Shown: positions 35,980 to 44,600 of the stretch, in pieces
Numbering within the stretch: the stretch's first letter is position 1
Layout: every line of letters begins with the position of its first letter
Assembly: GCF_002115785.1 (NCBI RefSeq)
Contig: NZ_JFJY01000002.1
Location: 496,001 to 560,000 of the forward strand
Direction of reading: 5' to 3'
Length of the DNA: 64,000 bases
Source of the DNA: Thalassospira sp. MCCC 1A03138
Lineage (GTDB): Bacteria; Pseudomonadota; Alphaproteobacteria; Rhodospirillales; Thalassospiraceae
Translations under genes and position numbers: made by a program
The notes under the pieces: generated by a model
What the model was told of the DNA's origin: nothing
What the model saw: only the letters and a program-made list of their open reading frames with translations
Database searches by the model: none

Positions 35980-37011
35980 TTACGCGTCGCGGCTTGTGAT
36001 ACCAGCCTTGGCAAAGGTTGCCATGCCGTTGTGGCATTCCGCCGATGCCCGCAATAGCGGAATGGCAAGGGCTGCACCCGATCCTTCGCCAAGGCGCATG
36101 CCAAAATCGAGAAGCGCCTGTTTTCCAAGCTTTTCGATCAGTCGTTTATGGCCCGGTTCGGCCGAAACATGTCCGACCAGACAATGGTCAAGGGCATCGC
36201 TGCGAATAGTGCCAAGGATTGCCGCGGCTGCACAGGAAACATATCCATCAAGAAGAACCGGTACCCGTTGGTAACGCGCGGCCAGAATGGCACCGGCCAT
36301 CGCGGCAATTTCGCGTCCGCCGACACAGCGCAGAACGTCGAATGCATCATGGAACTGATTTTTGTGCAGGATGATGGCATCCCCGACCACGCGTGTTTTG
36401 CGTTTAAGCGTTTCATCATCGATGCCGGTGCCGCGTCCGGTCCAGTCGGCGGCTTCACCGCCAAACAGGGCATAGGCGATGGCAGCCGCCGAGGTGGTGT
36501 TGCCAATCCCCATTTCGCCGGGCACAAAAAGGTCAATCCCCTTTTCGATCGCGCTCATGCCAAAGGCCATTGCTTCGGCACAGCCTTCATCATCCATGGC
36601 GGGCTCTTGGGAGAAATCGTTGGTCGGGATTTCGAGAGCGACTTCCATCACGCGCAATTCGGCGTCAACGGTTTTGCAGATCTGGTTGATTGCTGCTCCG
36701 CCATTGATGAAGTTTTCAACCATCTGCTGGTTGACCTCGGTCGGGAATGCCGACACGCCCTGTGCACAGACGCCGTGGCTTCCGGCAAAGACCGTGACAC
36801 GCGGGCGTGTCATGTTCGGTCGTGAATTTCCTTGCCACCCGGCCAGCCAAAGGCTGATATCTTCCATCCTGCCGAGCGCGCCTGCGGGCTTGGTCAATTG
36901 TGGCTCGCGCGTACTTACGGCTGCCTGAGCCTCTGCATCGACACCGGGCAATTGGGCCATCAGGGTGCGGATTTCATCAAGACATTGGGGGGGGTGCTTG
37001 GGATCGAACAT
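35980..37011 (-). CDS. cobT: Nicotinate-nucleotide:dimethylbenzimidazole phosphoribosyltransferase
   Basis: Makes alpha-ribazole-5'-phosphate, the lower-ligand nucleotide of B12. 343 residues; family stretches are GSHGVCAQGVSAFP near residue 82, GEMGIGNTTSAAAIAYALF near 172 and the C-terminal GMRLGEGSGAALAIPLL with the catalytic glutamate near residue 314. This is the CobT of nucleotide loop assembly, not the unrelated chelatase subunit also named CobT. ATG at 37011 has GGAG upstream. Divergent from cobS with a 114-bp gap. Confidence 0.95.
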   Translation of the reverse strand: MFDPKHPPQCLDEIRTLMAQLPGVDAEAQAAVSTREPQLTKPAGALGRMEDISLWLAGWQGNSRPNMTRPRVTVFAGSHGVCAQGVSAFPTEVNQQMVENFINGGAAINQICKTVDAELRVMEVALEIPTNDFSQEPAMDDEGCAEAMAFGMSAIEKGIDLFVPGEMGIGNTTSAAAIAYALFGGEAADWTGRGTGIDDETLKRKTRVVGDAIILHKNQFHDAFDVLRCVGGREIAAMAGAILAARYQRVPVLLDGYVSCAAAAILGTIRSDALDHCLVGHVSAEPGHKRLIEKLGKQALLDFGMRLGEGSGAALAIPLLRASAECHNGMATFAKAGITSRDA

Positions 37012-37125
37012 GGAAAATCTCCGGCTGGCGGACAAGGATGCAAAGCGTCTTCTGCTTGGCTTCTGTCGCGCCCATGATTAGTCTGATTGCGTGCAAAATG
37101 CCAGATCGAATATCGGAAAACACCC

Positions 37126-37989
37126 GTGAACAATGATCATAATCAAACCGGAATGAATTCGCAAAGCCTTGATGATGATCAAGTTGATGCCAAACAGCGA
37201 GAGCCCCAAACTGAGCCGGAAGCACCCGCCACGGGCATGCTTGGCGATTTTTGGCGGGCTCTTGCCCTGCTAAGCCGTGTGCCGGTTTTCATTTCGTGCG
37301 ATTTCAGTCCGCAGGCAATGGCGAGATCGGTTTGGTGCTGGCCGCTGGTTGGGCTGTTTATGGCCGGGATTGCGATTATTCCTGCCTATGTCATTGAGAT
37401 TCTGACCGGCAATGTCATGGTTGCCGCCATTGTCGCAACCTTTACGCTGATCCTATTGACCGGGGCGATGCATGAGGACGGCATTGCCGATTGTGCCGAT
37501 GGGTTTGGCGGGGGATTTGATCGTCAGCGCAAGCTTGACATCATGCGTGATAGCCGGATCGGGACATATGGCGTTGTTGCACTCGTTCTATGCCTTGCTA
37601 TGCGTATTGCTGTTCTGGGAGCAGCGGGTGAAAGCGGCAGCATGGCCGCGATCCTGATTGTGATGGCGACACTATCGCGTGCGGCGATGCCGATTGTGAC
37701 CTATGTGTTTGACCCGGCGCGAGAAGATGGACTTAGCAAAGGCGCTGACCGACCCGACATCAGGATGGTTAGTGCGGGAATTGCCATTGCCCTGGTTCTG
37801 GTGGTGATCGTTGCGGGGGCATTGACCACGTTCATGTGCCTGATTGCCATGGTGGTCGGGGCCTCGGTCGTTGGATGGATTGCCCGGCATCAGATTGGTG
37901 GCCATACTGGTGATGTTCTGGGAATGACCCAAATTGTTTCCGAGCTATGTGTCGGCATTGCATTTATCGCGATACTTCAGATTTCTTGA
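37126..37989 (+). CDS. cobS: Adenosylcobinamide-GDP ribazoletransferase (cobalamin synthase CobS)
   Basis: Membrane enzyme joining adenosylcobinamide-GDP and alpha-ribazole. About 287 residues, with seven or so helices and the acidic motif HEDGIADCADGFGGGFDRQR near residue 120, followed by MRDSRIGTYGV. This is cobalamin synthase, not the AAA+ chelatase subunit of the same name. The start is uncertain: GTG 37126 and ATG 37153 are both possible, and the conserved part begins at FWRALALLSRVPV. Upstream residues are hydrophilic and low complexity. Confidence 0.93.
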   Translation: MNNDHNQTGMNSQSLDDDQVDAKQREPQTEPEAPATGMLGDFWRALALLSRVPVFISCDFSPQAMARSVWCWPLVGLFMAGIAIIPAYVIEILTGNVMVAAIVATFTLILLTGAMHEDGIADCADGFGGGFDRQRKLDIMRDSRIGTYGVVALVLCLAMRIAVLGAAGESGSMAAILIVMATLSRAAMPIVTYVFDPAREDGLSKGADRPDIRMVSAGIAIALVLVVIVAGALTTFMCLIAMVVGASVVGWIARHQIGGHTGDVLGMTQIVSELCVGIAFIAILQIS

Positions 37990-38035
37990 TGATAAGATCA
38001 TAAAAAGGGCCGTTCAAAACGGGGCCGAAATTCGA

Positions 38036-38060
38036 GGTCGTATTTTTCGACCGCATTTTT
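38036..38060 (+). terminator. Possible terminator or attenuator between cobS and cobC
   Basis: Short stem GGTCG / CGACC with a TATTTTT loop, then GCATTTTT. Weak stem; cobC starts 13 nt later, so partial readthrough is likely. Confidence 0.35.
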
Positions 38061-38073
38061 CCTTGGGGGAAGA

Positions 38074-38685
38074 ATGGACAAAGCAGTGACAACCCATTGG
38101 TGGCTTGTTCGCCATGCGCCGGTTCTCAACCCGGAACGGCTTGTCTATGGCCGAAGCGACATGCCGGTCGATCTTACCGATGAAAAGGCATTGCGTGCCC
38201 TGTCACGCCATTTGCCAAACGACGCGGTCTGGATTACGAGCCACCTTTCGCGCACGCTTGATACCGCACTTAAACTTCTTGAGCTGATGGATGAAAACAT
38301 CCTTCCGACGCGTGAAACCGGCTTTGCCGAACAGCATTTTGGCGCATGGGAAAAGAAACACTGGAATGATCTGCCCAAAGGGGAAACCACCCGTTTCTGG
38401 ACCGATTTTGCGCGCCAGCATCCTCCAAATGGTGAAAGTTTCAGTGACGTTGTCGAACGGGTTGGGCCAATATTTGACCGGCTGACAAGGTATTGGGCCG
38501 GACGCGATATTGTGGCCGTTATTCACGGCGGGACGGTGCGCGCGGCCCTTGCCAATGCGCTTGGTCTGTCGCTTGAGGCGGCCTTATCATTTCATATCGA
38601 TACGCTTGGCGTGACACGGATCGAACATATAACCGGCGTCGATCAGCCGGGCTGGCGGGTGACCGGGGTTAATTTGCGTTACTGA
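38074..38685 (+). CDS. cobC: Histidine phosphatase, probable alpha-ribazole-5'-phosphate phosphatase
   Basis: Phosphoglycerate-mutase-like phosphatase of 203 residues. Phosphohistidine motif LVRHAPV has His14; the second catalytic histidine is in VIHGGTVRAAL near residue 150; FGAWEKKHWNDLP near 90 fits the CobC group. Position after cobS supports the alpha-ribazole phosphatase role, but general phosphatases share this fold. GGGGGAAG precedes the ATG. Confidence 0.82.
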   Translation: MDKAVTTHWWLVRHAPVLNPERLVYGRSDMPVDLTDEKALRALSRHLPNDAVWITSHLSRTLDTALKLLELMDENILPTRETGFAEQHFGAWEKKHWNDLPKGETTRFWTDFARQHPPNGESFSDVVERVGPIFDRLTRYWAGRDIVAVIHGGTVRAALANALGLSLEAALSFHIDTLGVTRIEHITGVDQPGWRVTGVNLRY

Positions 38686-38713
38686 TTAAAGGGGGCTGTG
38701 CATTACCCATCTG

Positions 38714-38762
38714 CCGATACCCTGTGTGGCATGTCATTCAAGCCCCACAGGGTATCGGTTTT
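38714..38762. terminator. Intrinsic terminator shared by convergent genes
   Basis: Perfect 13-bp stem CCGATACCCTGTG / CACAGGGTATCGG, 19-nt loop, TTTT on the plus side. It lies between cobC (plus) and the convergent gene ending at 38762. Confidence 0.85.
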
Positions 38763-39535
38763 CAGGCGGATTTCCGTTGATCGGTTTCCTGCGCATCGAC
38801 AAGCGCATATTCCGACAAAAAGCGATCTACCATATCGGCAGATACATCGTATCTGCCGCAGATTGTCGCGACATCGTCGAGATAGGCTTCGTAGTAGGGA
38901 ATAGGCCGGCTGCGCGATTTGCCGCGAAGCTCGTTGATTTCCGTAAAGTCGGATGCAAATTCCGGTGCTTCGATAACCTGAATGATCGTGTCGTCAATGA
39001 TGGCTGCCGGTTTGCCTTTGTATTTCTTGCCGCATGCTGAGAGCATTTTGCTGGCGGTCGGGATGGATATCCCAGGCTGGCCCAGAAGCAGTGACATTTG
39101 ATCTTCGTCGAAATCGTCATTTTCGAACAATTCCACGAGTTTCGTCAGGTCACGGACCAGAAGCGAAAGCGCATTTACGCGGATGCCACGCGCGTGCGAC
39201 CAAATGATGGTCGCGACAACACCACAGGTCGGACGGCTGGCATAAATGTTTCGAACATCACGACGCGCCAATGATATTTCACCATTTACAGCATGATGTT
39301 GCAGGAATTCGGGAAAGGATTGATCATTATAGTTCAATCTATCCAGCAGCCCGCGCCACATGTCTTCACGTGATACGGTCTGCCAGGTTGTTGATTTCAG
39401 ATTCCGAATTCGTTGAATTTGTTCATGAATTGCCATTTGGTCAGCAAATTTCCAATTAACCCCAAGAAGTTTTTCCGAAACCCTTTGCGGTTTCGGCATC
39501 CGGACTTTGTTTGTTTTGTAATGTCCGGCGGTCAC
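38762..39535 (-). CDS. Orphan protein with a possible helix-hairpin-helix DNA-glycosylase fold
   Basis: Protein of 257 residues that I do not recognise with certainty. Residues about 150-195 read LLGQPGISIPTASKMLSACG followed by PAAIIDDTIIQVI, which resembles the helix-hairpin-helix plus catalytic-Asp layout of OGG-type 8-oxoguanine glycosylases (lysine in the hairpin, aspartate about 20 residues later). The N-terminal third is helical and basic; no signal peptide or membrane segment. It lies alone, convergent with cobC and divergent from the cobalamin riboswitch, with lower GC than its neighbours. A palindrome GTTCT-N5-AGAAC lies 44 bp upstream. Function in repair or defence is inference. 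Confidence 0.5.
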   Translation of the reverse strand: MTAGHYKTNKVRMPKPQRVSEKLLGVNWKFADQMAIHEQIQRIRNLKSTTWQTVSREDMWRGLLDRLNYNDQSFPEFLQHHAVNGEISLARRDVRNIYASRPTCGVVATIIWSHARGIRVNALSLLVRDLTKLVELFENDDFDEDQMSLLLGQPGISIPTASKMLSACGKKYKGKPAAIIDDTIIQVIEAPEFASDFTEINELRGKSRSRPIPYYEAYLDDVATICGRYDVSADMVDRFLSEYALVDAQETDQRKSA

Positions 39536-39578
39536 GCGGGCGGCTTTTGTCGGCTCTGATCCACCGTGACAAAATTAT

Positions 39579-39593
39579 GTTCTCCTAAAGAAC
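39579..39593. repeat. Palindrome GTTCT-N5-AGAAC upstream of the orphan gene
   Basis: Perfect 5-bp arms around CCTAA; on the minus strand it abuts a CATAAT -10-like element for the gene ending at 38762. Candidate operator of unknown regulator. Confidence 0.4.
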
Positions 39594-39679
39594 AACCGCC
39601 GACAAGCAGTCAATTCTTACAAATACTGACCTTATGGCTAGGTCGGAGTTTGGGCTTTGGTCGTGGGGGTAAAGCTGTT

Positions 39680-39866
39680 AGGTTCGGCGCTGCCGTTTGG
39701 TGATGGGAAACCGGTGTGATGCCGGTGCTGCCCCCGCAACTGTAACGGGTTGGGTGATCCGGGTGATGTGATGTGATGTCACCAGCCACCGGTAATGTTG
39801 ATGAACAAGCAACATGCCGGGAAGGCGGATTGCTTTCATGCCCGCAGCCAGGAAACCAGCCATCGG
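39680..39866 (+). promoter_or_regulatory. Cobalamin (adenosylcobalamin) riboswitch upstream of cobU
   Basis: Conserved core GGTGATGGGAAACCGGTG, then CTGCCCCCGCAACTGTAACG, and 3' B12 box AGCCAGGAAACCAGCC at 39846-39861. Between box and cobU (39939) a hairpin ATCC/GGAT and the ribosome-binding site AAGGA suggest translational control. It should repress cobU-cobW-cobN when B12 is plentiful. Confidence 0.93.
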
Positions 39867-39938
39867 TATCCCTGTTCGTAAGGATATGGGGTAACGCAAT
39901 CGGGCCTCGGTGGGAGGTCAAAGCGAAGGAAAGCGGGT

Positions 39939-40478
39939 ATGACCCAGAATATGGCTGATAACAGCCAGCTTGCCGGGATCCATCTGATCCTTGGCGGTGC
40001 CAGATCGGGCAAAAGCCGGTTTGCCGAAAACCGGATCAACCATGCAGGCGGCGGTATTTATGTCGCGACCGGTCGTGCATGGGACGAGGAAATGGCAAAT
40101 CGTATCGAACTTCACAAATCATCGCGTGGCGAGATATGGCAAACGATTGAGGAACCGCTTGATCTTTGCGCTGTCCTGTCTGCCTGCAATCATGACGGCA
40201 GCAAACCGGTGCTGGTCGATTGCCTGACGCTTTGGCTGACCAATCTGATGCTGGAAGATCGTGATATCGGGGCCGAGTTTGACCGGCTTTGCGACCTTTT
40301 GCCGGGGCTGGATATCCCAGTTCTTCTGGTTTCGAACGAGGTTGGTTTCGGGATTGTGCCGGAAAATGCCATGGCGCGCAGCTTTGGCGATCATGCCGGA
40401 CGATTGCATCAACGGATTGCCGAGCTTGCCGATCAGGTGACGCTTGTGGTTGCGGGCATTCCGATGTCGGTTAAATAG
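39939..40478 (+). CDS. cobU: Adenosylcobinamide kinase / adenosylcobinamide-phosphate guanylyltransferase
   Basis: Also named CobP. Phosphorylates adenosylcobinamide and adds GMP. 179 residues; P-loop GGARSGKS at residues 19-26, GMP-binding VDCLTLWLTNLM near 92 and VSNEVGFGIVPE near 128. First gene after the cobalamin riboswitch; ATG at 39939 follows AAGGA. Confidence 0.96.
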   Translation: MTQNMADNSQLAGIHLILGGARSGKSRFAENRINHAGGGIYVATGRAWDEEMANRIELHKSSRGEIWQTIEEPLDLCAVLSACNHDGSKPVLVDCLTLWLTNLMLEDRDIGAEFDRLCDLLPGLDIPVLLVSNEVGFGIVPENAMARSFGDHAGRLHQRIAELADQVTLVVAGIPMSVK

Positions 40479-40510
40479 ATCAGAATTCATAGATTTAAGG
40501 GTAATTGAAT

Positions 40511-41551
40511 ATGGCACAGCTTGGAAAAATTCCGGCAACAGTGATCACCGGTTTTCTTGGTGCAGGCAAAACCACGATGATCCGCAATATGCTGGAAAAT
40601 GCCGGGGGCAAGCGGATTGCATTGATCATCAACGAGTTTGGTGATCTGGGGGTCGACCGTGAGGTTATTAATGGTTGCGGCATTTCAGGCTGCGCGGAGG
40701 AAGATGTTGTCGAACTGGCCAATGGCTGCATCTGCTGCACGGTGGCGGATGATTTTCTGCCAACCATCAAAGGATTGATCGACCGGGAAACGCCACCAGA
40801 TCATATCGTTATCGAAACATCTGGTCTGGCATTGCCAAAACCGTTGGTCAAGGCGTTTAACTGGCCGGAAATCCGGTCACGGGTGACGGTCGATGGTGTG
40901 GTGGCGGTTCTGGACGGGGCAGCATTGCGTGACGGGTTGTTTGCCCACGATCATCACGCGGTTCAGGCGCAGCGCGAGGCGGACGACAATCTTGATCATG
41001 AAAGCCCGCTTGAGGAGCTGTTTGAAGAACAGCTTCATTGCGCGGATATGGTGGTTCTGAACAAGACCGATTTGCTGACGGATGCCGAAATTGCCAAGGT
41101 CGAGGCGGATGTCCGGGCCGAGCTGAAACGCCCGTCCGTCAAGATTATCGCAACTGCGCATTCAAAGGTCGAAAATGCTGTTTTGCTGGGCCTTGGTGCG
41201 GCAGCAGAGGACGACCTTGATAGTCGTCCGTCTCATCATGACGATGGTCACGAACATGACCATGATGATTTTGAAAGCTTTGTCGTGTCGCTTGATAATG
41301 TTGAGGATGCCGCAGCACTCGAGAAGCGTTTGATTGATGTTGTGCGTCAGTTTGATGTGCTTCGGATCAAGGGGTTCCTTGATATTCCCGGCAAACCGAT
41401 GCGCCAGGTCGTTCAGGGTGTTGGTGAACGGTTCCAGCGTTATTTCGACCGTCCGTGGGCGGCAAACGAGAAACGCCGGTCGGAACTGGTGGTGATTGGC
41501 CTGCATGGTCTGGATCGCAATGCCATAGAAGCGGCAATCAAGGCGTCCTGA
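40511..41551 (+). CDS. cobW: CobW, G3E-family GTPase (cobalt chaperone)
   Basis: GTP-binding metallochaperone of 346 residues thought to deliver Co2+ to a B12 chelatase. P-loop GFLGAGKTT at residues 14-22, metal motif NGCICCTVADDF near 75 (CxCC), NKTDL guanine motif near 182 and a His/Asp-rich linker HHDDGHEHDHDD near 240. The neighbouring riboswitch and cobN support cobalt rather than zinc. ATG at 40511 has AAGGG ten bases upstream. Confidence 0.94.
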   Translation: MAQLGKIPATVITGFLGAGKTTMIRNMLENAGGKRIALIINEFGDLGVDREVINGCGISGCAEEDVVELANGCICCTVADDFLPTIKGLIDRETPPDHIVIETSGLALPKPLVKAFNWPEIRSRVTVDGVVAVLDGAALRDGLFAHDHHAVQAQREADDNLDHESPLEELFEEQLHCADMVVLNKTDLLTDAEIAKVEADVRAELKRPSVKIIATAHSKVENAVLLGLGAAAEDDLDSRPSHHDDGHEHDHDDFESFVVSLDNVEDAAALEKRLIDVVRQFDVLRIKGFLDIPGKPMRQVVQGVGERFQRYFDRPWAANEKRRSELVVIGLHGLDRNAIEAAIKAS

Positions 41552-41654
41552 TTAGCGGCGCAGTCATGTTTGACGCTGAGATCATCCGGCTGCGCATGTG
41601 CAGGCCGGGTGATATCAGGGTCTTGATATCCGAGAAAAGAAACGGAAGTTCCCG

Positions 41655-44600
41655 ATGCATCTACTTGCCGCCCAGCCGGGACTGGTCACCGATGGAAGCG
41701 AGGCCGTCGATCTGGGGCAAAGCCCGGGCGATGTCGTTGTCCTGTCGGCGGCAGAGTCCGAGCTTGCCTGTCTGGCGGGTGCGCAGGCACGGCTGGATGC
41801 GGTGTTTGGCAAAGACGTCCCTTCCTTGCGATTGGCGAGCCTTTTGCAGCTGGGGCACAATATGTCGGTCGATCTTTATGTCGACAACGTTCTGGCAGAG
41901 GCCAAATTCATCATCTTGCGCATTCTGGGCGGGCGAGGATATTGGGAATACGGGATCGAACAACTGGTCGAACTGGCGCGTCGCAATGACGTGCCGCTGG
42001 TGCTTTTGCCCGGTGACGATCAACCCGATGGGGAGCTTCTGTCCCTATCGACGGTTAAGGGTGCAACGTATCAGCAAATCTGGCGTTACCTGATCGAAGG
42101 TGGTCCGGGAAATGCTGAACATTTACTGCGTCTTATATATGAAAAGTTGAACCCGTCTGTCAGTTGGGACTGGAAGCCGGCGGCATCCTTGGTCAAGGCC
42201 GGTTTGTATTGGCCGGGAAAAACAACGGTAAACCTTGAAGAAATTGAACAAATTTGGAAACAAAATCATCCTGTTGTTCCGATAATCTTCTACCGTGCGT
42301 TAATTCAGGCCGGTAATCTGGATGTAATTGATGCACTGGTTGAAGAACTTCAGGCTAATAAACTAAACCCGTTGCCAATTTTTGTTGCCAGCCTGAAAGA
42401 TCCTGTCGCTGCTGCCTTGGTCGAGGAATGGCTGGGTGCGACCAAAGCGGTCCTGATCCTCAACACTACCGGTTTTTCCCTTGCGGTGCCCGGTGTCGAA
42501 CGCCAGAGCGGACCGTTTGACGGCGTAGACGCACCGGTTTTTCAGGTTGTGCTGTCGGGCGGTGGTGAAGCGTCCTGGCGTGATGGTGTCAACGGGCTTG
42601 CGGCGCGCGATATTGCGATGAATGTCGCATTGCCGGAAGTGGATGGACGTATCCTGTCGCGTGCCATCTCGTTCAAGGGATCGGCGGGCAAGGATGCCCT
42701 GACGCAGATTGATCTGGTCAAATATATTCCGGTGCGCGATCGCGTTGCCTTTGTTGCCGGACTGTCGGCCAATTGGGTCAAATTGCGCAAAACAGATGCC
42801 CCGATGCGCAAAGTCGCGATGATCATGGCCAATTACCCCAACAAGGATGCGCGGCTTGGCAATGGTGTGGGGCTTGATACGCCGGCCGGGATGATTGAAA
42901 CCCTGCGGGCGATGAAGGATGCCGGGTACAGGATTGATGACCTGCCGGAAAATGGCGATGCGCTGATTGCGGCGGTCAAGGCCGGGCCGACCAATAATTT
43001 CAAGTCGCTGGCTGATCGGATTGTTCGGGTGACGATCCCGGTTGCAGATTATCGCGCGGCATTTGCCGCCCTGCCCGCGCCCATTCGCCAGCAGGTGACA
43101 GATGCCTGGGGTGAGCCGGAAAGCGATCCGTTTTATCTGCCGGATCGGGCGGCAATTGCCCTTTCGATCCTGCCGATGGGTAATGTCGTGGTCGGACTGC
43201 AACCGGCGCGCGGATACAATATTGATCCGCTTGAAAGCTATCACTCGCCCGATCTGGTGCCGCCGCATAACTATTTCGCGTTTTATATCTGGTTGCGGCG
43301 TCATTTCGGGGCACATGCGGTCATTCATTTCGGCAAACATGGCAATATGGAATGGTTGCCGGGCAAGTCGTTGGCGCTGTCGGAAGAATGCTTCCCCGAG
43401 GCCGTGTTTGGCCCGACGCCGCATTTCTATCCCTTTATCGTTAATGATCCGGGTGAAGGCACACAGGCCAAGCGCCGTGCGCACGCCGTGATCCTTGATC
43501 ATCTGACACCGCCTTTGACGCGGGCGGAAAGTTACGGGCCGCTCAAGGATCTGGAGGCGCTGGTCGATGAATATTATGACGCGGCTGCGGTTGACCCAAG
43601 GCGACTGCTGATCCTGAAGCGCGATATTCTTGAACTTGCCATTCGCATCGGCCTTGACCGTGACTGCGGGATTGAGCCGGACGAGGATGAGGAAAGCGCG
43701 CTTGCCAAGCTTGATAACTATCTGTGCGAGTTGAAGGAACTTCAGATTCGCGATGGTTTGCATATCTTTGGCAAAGCCCCGGAAGGCGATCTTTTGACCG
43801 ACCTTCTGGTCGCACTGGCAAGATTGCCGCGCGGGGCAAGCGAGGGGCCAAAGGCGTCACTTCATCGTGCCCTTGCGACTGATATCCTTGGTGATCCCGG
43901 TTTTGATCCGCTTGATTGTGCATTTGCCGAGTTTTGGCCGGGCCTGAAGCCCGAAATCCTTGCGCGATATGATGTTGGTCCGTGGCGAACGACCGGTGAT
44001 ACGGTGGAACGGATCGAGCTTCTAGCGCGCGATCTGGTGCGTGGCTTGGTCGCCGCCGATAGTGCATGGCAGCGGACAACCGAAGTTCTTTCCGATATCG
44101 AAACGTCTATTCGTCCAGCTGTCACAGCCTGTGGCGATGCCGAGATTGCCGGATTGCTGCGCGGTCTTGCAGGCAGGTTTGTCGAACCGGGGCCATCGGG
44201 TGCACCAACGCGCGGCCGCCCGGACGTCTTGCCGACTGGGCGGAATTTCTATTCGGTTGATACACGGACGGTTCCGACCCCGGCGGCATGGCAACTGGGC
44301 TGGAAATCAGCCGAACTGTTGTTGGAACGGCATGTTCAGGATCATGGTGAATGGCCCGTGGCCCTTGGTCTTTCGGTTTGGGGCACCAGTAATATGCGCA
44401 CCGGAGGCGATGATATTGCCCAGGCGCTTGCCCTGATGGGGGTACGGCCAACCTGGGACAGTGCATCGCGTCGGGTCACCGGGTTCGAGATCATGCCGAT
44501 ATCCCTGTTGGGGCGTCCGCGCGTTGATGTGACGTTGCGCATATCGGGGTTTTTCCGCGATGCATTCCCCGGCTTGATTGACCTGTTTGACAGCGCGGTG

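Noticed and set aside
39579..39593. GTTC-N7-GAAC as a LexA site
   Set aside because: Alphaproteobacterial LexA boxes are direct repeats GTTC-N7-GTTC; here the arms are inverted, so it is kept only as a palindrome of unknown use.
42363..43763. 466-residue open frame antisense to cobN
   Set aside because: Shadow frame; very rich in Arg, Ile and Gln with no motif, whereas cobN on the other strand is intact.
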